A stretch of 20,077 nucleotides of DNA from positions 10,969-31,045 of the forward strand of contig VHZZ01011729.1 of the NCBI GenBank assembly GCA_009801015.1. Direction: 5' to 3'. Origin of the DNA: Silene noctiflora (lineage: Eukaryota > Streptophyta > Magnoliopsida > Caryophyllales > Caryophyllaceae). Made by a program: the position numbers and the translations under genes. The notes under the pieces were generated by a model that worked only from the letters and a program-made list of their open reading frames with translations, was not told where the DNA came from and ran no database searches. Shown here one piece after another: positions 19,266-20,077 of the stretch. The first letter of the stretch is position 1, and each line of letters begins with the position of its first letter.

Positions 19266-20077
19266 AAGTAGTCCATATTTTCCGCATCTAATTCGATATC
19301 CAATCCAATTTGATAATGAACAAATACTATCTTGTCTATATAAATACAAAAACAAATCGTGCAATTCTGTGCAGCCACGTCATCATATCAAAGTTTTTTT
19401 TTTTCAAAACATTAAATGTGGGACCCACAACAAAGATTAAGGAANTAATTAATAAAATTCCGTCTATATTTATGTTTTGTACGTAAATGATTACGTTTAT
19501 AATTTGTGTGTAAATATTAATAAATAACGATTTATGAATAATTTATATTACAATAAATAATAACAAATTATACCAATTGATACAAATACAATCCAAATGT
19601 TTACTAAATTTTTTTACTATAGTAATAAATTACAGTAACAATAATGTACAAAAAAATACACCGATTGATAAAAAATCCATGTTTTTACAAAAATCGCATG
19701 ATTTTACAAAAAATATTATATTATATCAGTTTACTAAAAAATTAAATACTAAATACAAAATGCAATTATAACTGTAACTGAACAAAGAAATTAAAAAATA
19801 AAATATAAAAATTTCTTTTTTAAAACATAATTTTTAAATCATGAATATATTCAATCATGCATATAGTTGTAATAATCTTAAGAAAATATAAACTCGACTG
19901 AAATATTTTATAATAACATAACAAATATTTAATAAAAACAAATCCTTTTTTTTTTTGTGAAAATATATACAACTTTCTTTTTCCAAAAATTGAACAAATG
20001 TGGTTCCCACATTGTTTGCATGGTCATAGAAACTTCCCAATTCCCACTACCATCTTTATTTCTCATTTTCCCAAAAA
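19266..20077. other. AT-rich terminal flank, no gene recognised
   Basis: The stretch is extremely AT-rich with many A and T homopolymers. A TCTTGTCTATATAAATAC sequence preceded by A at 19329 resembles a Helitron 5' start on the plus strand, but this is weak. The open frames here are short, low-complexity and biased to Lys, Asn, Ile and Phe, as expected from composition alone. One unresolved base lies at 19445. Confidence 0.5.

Noticed and set aside
1-20077. CRISPR array, tRNA gene or multi-gene defence or biosynthetic system
   Set aside because: I found no regularly spaced identical repeats, no cloverleaf with the usual TRGY and GTTCRA boxes, and only one real protein-coding gene.

Overview
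The window is plant nuclear DNA, AT-rich and full of introns. It is dominated by one plus-strand gene of 31 coding exons (2260-17802). Joining the exons at recognisable splice sites gives an uninterrupted 1,056-residue SecA-type translocation ATPase with an S/T-rich, acid-free N-terminal extension. I identify it as SECA2, the motor of the plastid inner-envelope Sec2 pathway. Long introns, a chloroplast-type presequence, GC/GT-AG splicing and plant repeat families all point to a flowering plant, probably a eudicot. The repeat style reminds me of Caryophyllales, but that is only an impression.

Layout. Positions 1-2259 are 5' flank. They hold a degenerate 60-bp tandem repeat, a fossil LTR-retrotransposon end (about 235-1288) whose last part contains a 5S-rRNA-derived Pol III promoter segment (Cassandra-like), an AT-rich spacer, a GGTGG-rich stretch with a short palindrome, and a weak TATA-like box with a CT-rich leader. 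Positions 2260-17802 are SECA2. Several of its larger introns hold short non-autonomous DNA transposons. Introns 12 and 22 carry two members of one TIR family. Intron 24 carries two Tourist-like (PIF/Harbinger) MITEs with 3-bp target duplications, one of them an almost complete foldback hairpin. Intron 25 carries a further inverted-repeat element. Positions 17803-18420 are the 3' flank/UTR with another MITE. From 18420 to the end is very AT-rich DNA that starts with a probable Helitron 3' terminus on the minus strand and contains a roughly 400-bp internal duplication.

The points most worth a second look are a GC-AG intron inside SECA2, an in-frame candidate alternative terminal exon in intron 22 that would truncate the motor after its second nucleotide-binding domain, the 5S-derived segment in the LTR, and the long transcribed hairpin of the second MITE. 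I found no new multi-gene system. This is one conserved housekeeping gene embedded in repeats. Four bases are unresolved (410, 495, 549, 19445).
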